Below, one piece after another: positions 46,809 to 50,467 of a DNA stretch of 50,467 nt (the first letter of the stretch is position 1; every line of letters starts with the position of its first letter). The notes beneath the pieces were generated by a model. That model saw only the letters and a list, made by a program, of their open reading frames with translations, ran no database searches and had not been told where the DNA came from. The stretch covers positions 1-50,467 of the forward strand of contig JAQWON010000006.1 of assembly GCA_029245825.1 (NCBI GenBank). Direction: 5' to 3'. A program made the position numbers and the translations under genes. This DNA comes from Flavobacteriaceae bacterium. Its GTDB lineage: Bacteria > Bacteroidota > Bacteroidia > Flavobacteriales > Flavobacteriaceae.

Positions 46809-46816
46809 CAAATATA
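46809..46816 (-). promoter_or_regulatory. -7 promoter element for the microprotein-channel operon
   Basis: On the minus strand this reads TATATTTG, a perfect TAnnTTTG, 19 bases before the 28-codon ORF. No TTG occurs at the standard -33 spacing. It faces the opposite element at 46819-46826 within the 60-base divergent gap. Confidence 0.42.
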
Positions 46817-46818
46817 AA

Positions 46819-46826
46819 TATTTTTG
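46819..46826 (+). promoter_or_regulatory. -7 promoter element for the small lipoprotein gene
   Basis: TATTTTTG, a perfect TAnnTTTG, lies 23 bases before the ATG at 46850. A second copy of the same octamer at 46838-46845 is too close to the start codon to serve as its promoter. Confidence 0.42.
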
Positions 46827-46849
46827 AGCAAAGTTTTTATTTTTGGACA

Positions 46850-47368
46850 ATGGCTAGACGCATATTTGTTTTTTGCTTATTTGTTTTTGTTTTTTCATGT
46901 GATCTTTCTAAAAAAGAGAATAAGGTTGAAAATCTAAATAATAATGAATCAGAATTAATCACAAAACTTCCAAAAGTTGATTTTTCAAAAGATTTTTCTA
47001 TTGAGTTCATTGAAAATAACGATATAGATCAGTGGACTAAATTCATTTCCTTTAAGGAATCTATTGAAAGCATTTCAAATTTAGATCCTCAAGGGATTAC
47101 ATTTTATCTTGATGAACTTGAAAAAAAGATTGAGGAATTATTATCTTCATCAATACCTAAAAAATTTAATTCCCCTTCTATAATAAGTAGGATCAAATTA
47201 ATTCAAATGCAAGTGATGAAGTGTAGGTTTTATTCAGAAAATCAACAAAACAATAAATTGGAGCCAGCATTAAGTGAAATGTATAAATACTATAATTCTT
47301 TGATTAAAAGAATAATTTCATTCGTGGAGGAGGAAAATGCGCTACCGGAAGTGAATGAAAATCAGTGA
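46850..47368 (+). CDS. Small lipoprotein of unknown function
   Basis: The 172-residue protein has a leader ending VFVFSC (Cys17) and so is probably lipidated. A polar linker follows to about 45, then mostly helical sequence (LDELEKKIEELLSSSIP, then IISRIKLIQMQVMKCRFYSE). A short helix-rich shape of this kind is common among flavobacterial lipoproteins, but I do not recognise the family. It is divergent from the channel operon and its last 7 bases overlap a convergent gene. Confidence 0.8.
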   Translation: MARRIFVFCLFVFVFSCDLSKKENKVENLNNNESELITKLPKVDFSKDFSIEFIENNDIDQWTKFISFKESIESISNLDPQGITFYLDELEKKIEELLSSSIPKKFNSPSIISRIKLIQMQVMKCRFYSENQQNNKLEPALSEMYKYYNSLIKRIISFVEEENALPEVNENQ

Positions 47369-47802
47369 TGAAATACTAGTTCTTTATCCTTAATTTTATC
47401 CTTATTAATTTTTATACAATAAAGAATCTTATCAAGATGGTCACTTAAAATTTCTGAAACTTCATACTTCTCAATTATTTCTTCATATAATTCAACAAGT
47501 TTGAGATCTAGATTTACAATTATCACTGAAGGATTTTCTTTTAAGTTTTTATTTGGATTGGCAATTATTTTTTTATAATCAATTTTGTTTAAAACTAGAT
47601 TTTCGGATGAACTATAATAAATTCTATAAACAGCCATTAAATCTTGATAGAATCTATTTCTAGTTGTTGCAGTTTTATTTAAAAAACGTTTGTATTCTGG
47701 ATAAGGACTTTTATCAGCAGCTTTTATATATTCTAGTCTAGAATTGTTTAGCGCATTTAAAATTTTTTCTAAAAGAATAAAAACTTTGAATTCTTTTTTC
47801 AC
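47362..47802 (-). CDS. Small helical protein of unknown function
   Basis: The 146-residue protein starts with GTG at 47802 and is placed 17 bases behind a good -7 element. The sequence is helical and leaderless: LLEKILNALNNSRLEYIKAA, then a PEYKRFLNKTATTRNRFYQDL stretch, then a C-terminal pair of helices. The first two helices vaguely recall four-helix-bundle, ferritin-like DUF2383 (PA2169-type) proteins, but the metal-binding pattern is not clear, so I leave the function open. It is divergent from the CBS-domain gene and overlaps the lipoprotein gene at its 3' end. Confidence 0.72.
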   Translation of the reverse strand: MKKEFKVFILLEKILNALNNSRLEYIKAADKSPYPEYKRFLNKTATTRNRFYQDLMAVYRIYYSSSENLVLNKIDYKKIIANPNKNLKENPSVIIVNLDLKLVELYEEIIEKYEVSEILSDHLDKILYCIKINKDKIKDKELVFHH

Positions 47803-47819
47803 CTTTTTTGTCTATCGAA

Positions 47820-47827
47820 CAAATCTA
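47820..47827 (-). promoter_or_regulatory. -7 promoter element for the small helical protein gene
   Basis: On the minus strand this reads TAGATTTG, a perfect TAnnTTTG, 17 bases upstream of the GTG at 47802. It supports that start. No -33 TTG is present. Confidence 0.4.
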
Positions 47828-47953
47828 GCCATTTATTGAAGTGTTTTATATTAGCTGTAAATCTTCTATTAACAATTTATTCACACTGTGTTTAAAACAA
47901 AGGACATACGATTAATTAAAAAAATGCTATATTTAAGCAAAGCTGAATTAAAA

Positions 47954-48418
47954 ATGGGCATAAAAAGTTTTCAAGGACAGCAAATAAAACAATCAAGAAA
48001 GATTGATAAAAATATTACAGTTGGTGATATTATGTCTCGTGATTTGGTAACATTTTCTCCTGATGATTCCATTCACCATGTAATGTCATATTTTATCAAA
48101 TACAAGATCTCTGGAGGCCCTATTGTTGATAAAACAGGAAGACTTGTTGGCATTATTTCTGAGGCAGATTGTATGAGAGAAATATCAGACAGCAGATATT
48201 TTAATATGCCAATTTTAGATAAATCAGTTAAAAGTTTTATGAGTTTCCCAGTAGAAACGATCCAAGCTTCAACAAATATTTTTGACGCAGCTTCAAAGTT
48301 CTTTAAGACAAGTAAACGAAGATTCCCCGTAATGGATAAAGGCCGTTTAGTCGGTCAAATTAGCAGGAAAGATATTGTAATTTGTGCTCTAAAGATGAAG
48401 AGCCAAACTTGGAGATAG
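47954..48418 (+). CDS. CBS domain pair protein
   Basis: The protein is 154 residues from the ATG at 47954 (MGIKSFQGQQIK). An upstream GTG at 47888 gives 22 more residues but would run through a near-perfect -7 element (TATATTTA, 47928-47935), so I prefer the short form. Two CBS motifs are evident: GDIMSRDLVTFSPDDS with GIISEADCMREIS, and KSFMSFPVETIQ with GQISRKDIVICAL. Such pairs bind adenosyl ligands and regulate partners in response to energy state; no fused effector domain is present. The gene is apparently monocistronic. Confidence 0.88.
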   Translation: MGIKSFQGQQIKQSRKIDKNITVGDIMSRDLVTFSPDDSIHHVMSYFIKYKISGGPIVDKTGRLVGIISEADCMREISDSRYFNMPILDKSVKSFMSFPVETIQASTNIFDAASKFFKTSKRRFPVMDKGRLVGQISRKDIVICALKMKSQTWR

Positions 48419-48423
48419 ATTGT

Positions 48424-48774
48424 TTAATGAATTTTAGATCCAATTTCGGCCTCTTGATTATCAGGAAAAATAAAAGAAGAATTCCCATTTTTATCTTTTG
48501 CTAAAAGAATAACCCCTTCTGAATAGAGCCCATCTATTTTAAATGGTTTAATATTAACTAGTACTACTGCTTTTTGCCCCAAAACACTTTTCAGGTCCAT
48601 TTTATAATTTCCCCTAGAAATAATATTTAATATTTGATGTTTTACATCAACTTTCACTGATAGTGAATTTTTATTCTCGTTCTTTTTTACGGAAATAATT
48701 TTCCCAATTAAAAAATCTAGGCTTTTAAAATTTTCAAATGAAACATCTTCTTTTAGCGAGTTATTTTTTCTCAC
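48424..48774 (-). CDS. tRNA-binding OB-fold protein, detached MetG C-terminal domain
   Basis: The 116-residue protein matches the EMAP-II/Trbp111-type tRNA-binding domain that normally forms the C-terminus of flavobacterial MetG: FLIGKIISVKKNENKNSLSV, LGQKAVVLVNIKPFKIDGL and SEGVILLAKD. It starts with GTG at 48774, overlapping the metG stop as GTGA. This could be a real two-subunit arrangement (as in Aquifex, where the domain is separate) or a +1 frameshift in the run of five A before the junction. One extra A there would fuse both frames cleanly. It binds the outside of the tRNA elbow or acceptor arm and would raise tRNA affinity. Confidence 0.85.
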   Translation of the reverse strand: MRKNNSLKEDVSFENFKSLDFLIGKIISVKKNENKNSLSVKVDVKHQILNIISRGNYKMDLKSVLGQKAVVLVNIKPFKIDGLYSEGVILLAKDKNGNSSFIFPDNQEAEIGSKIH

Positions 48775-50450
48775 TTTTTCAACTTTTTTAGTTGTTGAAT
48801 AATCTTTTCATCTTCAATTTTTTCAAACAATAATTCGGGTTGATTTATTTCATGTCCACTTTCAATAATAATAGAATTTATACTTATTTTATCCCAATCA
48901 GAATTTAGATTTAATATTTTTTTCATTTTAACTGAAGTAAAAGGTAAAAGAGGTTCAGATAAGATTGCAAGCCCAGCTGAAATTTGGACCGCAGTGAAGA
49001 TTATTTCCTTTACTCTTTCAGGATTATCTTTTATTAGCTTCCAGGGCTCTTGTTTTGCAAGATATTTATTCCCAAGCCTAGCAAGGTTCATTAATAGGGC
49101 ACTAAATTCTCTGAAACTATACTTTTCTATTGCCGCCTCAAGTTTAGATGGATAAAGTTTAAGTTCATTTAATAAAGTATTGTCTTCTTTTTTAAGATTC
49201 TTTGCAAAGGGTATTTTTCCAGAGTAGTATTTATGAGTTAGAACTAAAATTCTGTTAAAAAAGTTTCCAAAAATAGAGACAAGTTCATTATTGTTTCTAG
49301 ATTGATATTCTCTCCATGTGAAATCATTATCTTTATTTTCAGGAGTGTTAGAAGCCAGAGCGTAACGTAATTCATCTTGTTTATTAGGGAATTCTTCAAG
49401 GTATTCATGTAGCCATATTGCCCAGTTTTTTGAAGTTGATATTTTAGATCCTTCTAAATTTAAAAACTCATTTGCTGGAACATTTTCCGGGAGAATATAT
49501 TCGCTAGAGCTATGCAGCATAATTGGAAAAATGATACAATGAAATACAATGTTATCTTTCCCTATAAAATGAACCAATTTTGTTTCTTTTGATTTCCAGT
49601 ATGGCTCCCAATCAACATTTTTATTTTCCGCCCACTCCTTTGTAGATGATATGTATCCTATTGGTGCTTCAAACCATACATAAAGAACTTTTTTATTCTT
49701 ATCTTTTGTATCAAGAGGTATGCCCCAATCTAGGTCTCTAGTTACAGCCCTTGGTTTTAATCCATGATCAATCCATGATTTAACTTGACCATAAACGTTG
49801 GGTTTCCAATCATTTTTATGATCTTTTAAAACCCATTTTTTGATAAAATCTTCATACTCATTAAGGGGTATATACCAGTGCTTTGTTTTCCTTTTCACTG
49901 GCTTACTTCCCGACAGAGTAGATTTGGGATTTATCAGTTCTTCAGGGCTCAATGAAGTGCCGCATGATTCACATTGATCCCCATAAGCATCTTTTTCATT
50001 GCATATAGGACAGGTTCCTGTAACAAAACGATCAGCTAAAAACTGAGATTCTTCAACATCAAAAAGCTGATTAGATTCTTTTTCAAAAAATTTATTTTTT
50101 GACTTTAATAGATCAAAAAAATCTTTTGCTGTTTTATGATGAATAGGGAGAGATGTTCTTGAATAATTATCAAAAGAAATACCAAAATTTTTAAATGAAT
50201 TACGAATTAATTTATCGTAATGGTCAACAATTTCCTGTGGAGATTTATTTTCTTTTTTTGCTTTTATTGAAATAGCCACTCCATGCTCATCACTTCCACA
50301 GATAAATATTACGTCTCTTTTTTTGCATCTTAAAAAACGACAATAAATATCAGCAGGGATGTAAACCCCAGCCAAATGTCCGATATGTATAGGCCCATTA
50401 GTATATGGAAGAGCAGCAGTTACAGTATATCTTTTGGGTAGTTTTTTCAT
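48771..50450 (-). CDS. metG: Methionyl-tRNA synthetase, catalytic and anticodon domains
   Basis: The 559-residue class I synthetase has HIGH at 22-25, a zinc knuckle of Cys147, 150, 160 and 163, the KMSKS-loop variant KISTS at 336-340, and a helical anticodon-binding domain to the end. It charges initiator and elongator tRNA-Met. The usual flavobacterial enzyme is about 120 residues longer because it carries a C-terminal tRNA-binding domain; here that domain is encoded by the next ORF, overlapping the stop as GTGA. The ATG at 50450 is complete within the window, with 17 bases upstream. Confidence 0.96.
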   Translation of the reverse strand: MKKLPKRYTVTAALPYTNGPIHIGHLAGVYIPADIYCRFLRCKKRDVIFICGSDEHGVAISIKAKKENKSPQEIVDHYDKLIRNSFKNFGISFDNYSRTSLPIHHKTAKDFFDLLKSKNKFFEKESNQLFDVEESQFLADRFVTGTCPICNEKDAYGDQCESCGTSLSPEELINPKSTLSGSKPVKRKTKHWYIPLNEYEDFIKKWVLKDHKNDWKPNVYGQVKSWIDHGLKPRAVTRDLDWGIPLDTKDKNKKVLYVWFEAPIGYISSTKEWAENKNVDWEPYWKSKETKLVHFIGKDNIVFHCIIFPIMLHSSSEYILPENVPANEFLNLEGSKISTSKNWAIWLHEYLEEFPNKQDELRYALASNTPENKDNDFTWREYQSRNNNELVSIFGNFFNRILVLTHKYYSGKIPFAKNLKKEDNTLLNELKLYPSKLEAAIEKYSFREFSALLMNLARLGNKYLAKQEPWKLIKDNPERVKEIIFTAVQISAGLAILSEPLLPFTSVKMKKILNLNSDWDKISINSIIIESGHEINQPELLFEKIEDEKIIQQLKKLKK

Positions 50451-50467
50451 TTTTAATTTATGCTAAA

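Overview
The window is a compact, strongly AT-rich stretch of a Bacteroidota chromosome, most likely a free-living Flavobacteriales member, possibly marine with a streamlined genome. This rests on several things: the BatA-E gene order behind MoxR and DUF58; the conserved block sod / amidophosphoribosyltransferase paralogue / PfkB kinase / rnhA / purN / acpP / fabF / IPExxxVDY protein / pyk; many lipoprotein leaders ending in SC; and several perfect matches to the Bacteroidota -7 promoter element TAnnTTTG. I found no rRNA, tRNA, CRISPR array, insertion sequence or prophage. No gene-free stretch exceeds 300 bases, and neighbouring genes often overlap by 1-55 bases.

Layout. (1) 1-7241 is a catabolic and redox island. 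A minus-strand operon encodes two sugar-isomerase-type TIM barrels (one exported, one cut by the window edge), a nucleoside-permease-like MFS transporter and a Gfo/Idh/MocA dehydrogenase. It faces a plus-strand pair: a GMC flavoprotein with a [3Fe-4S]-type cysteine motif and its Tat-leader small subunit. A convergent azurin lipoprotein follows. I infer a periplasmic sugar-oxidising (3-keto-sugar type) pathway that passes electrons to azurin. (2) 7297-14266 holds housekeeping and general metabolism: M20 peptidase, EamA exporter, Cys/Met PLP enzyme, LpxH, HflX, SDR and aldo/keto reductase. (3) 14412-23335 is one tight operon, moxR-DUF58-membrane protein-batA-batB-batC-batD-batE, probably a cell-envelope stress or chaperone-like complex. 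(4) 23327-29337 holds CvpA, PheS, ALDH7, an isoaspartyl peptidase lipoprotein, a CYTH protein and DNA polymerase IV. (5) 29342-37481 is the conserved pyk-to-sod block. Two things are wrong in it: rnhA carries an in-frame stop next to a catalytic Asp, and rnc is missing from its usual place after fabF. (6) 37571-43482 encodes an AddA/AddB-like helicase-nuclease pair, both apparently starting with TTG. (7) 43518-50450 holds a membrane-anchored unknown, a lone CrtI-type desaturase, a voltage-gated K+ channel preceded by a 28-codon one-helix ORF, small unknowns, a CBS protein, and a methionyl-tRNA synthetase split from its tRNA-binding domain by a GTGA overlap.

The points most worth a second look are the one-helix microprotein in front of the channel, the interrupted rnhA, the split metG, and the GMC / Tat subunit / azurin electron path. 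The rnhA stop and the metG split are each one base away from an intact gene, so read-level checking should come before any biological interpretation.
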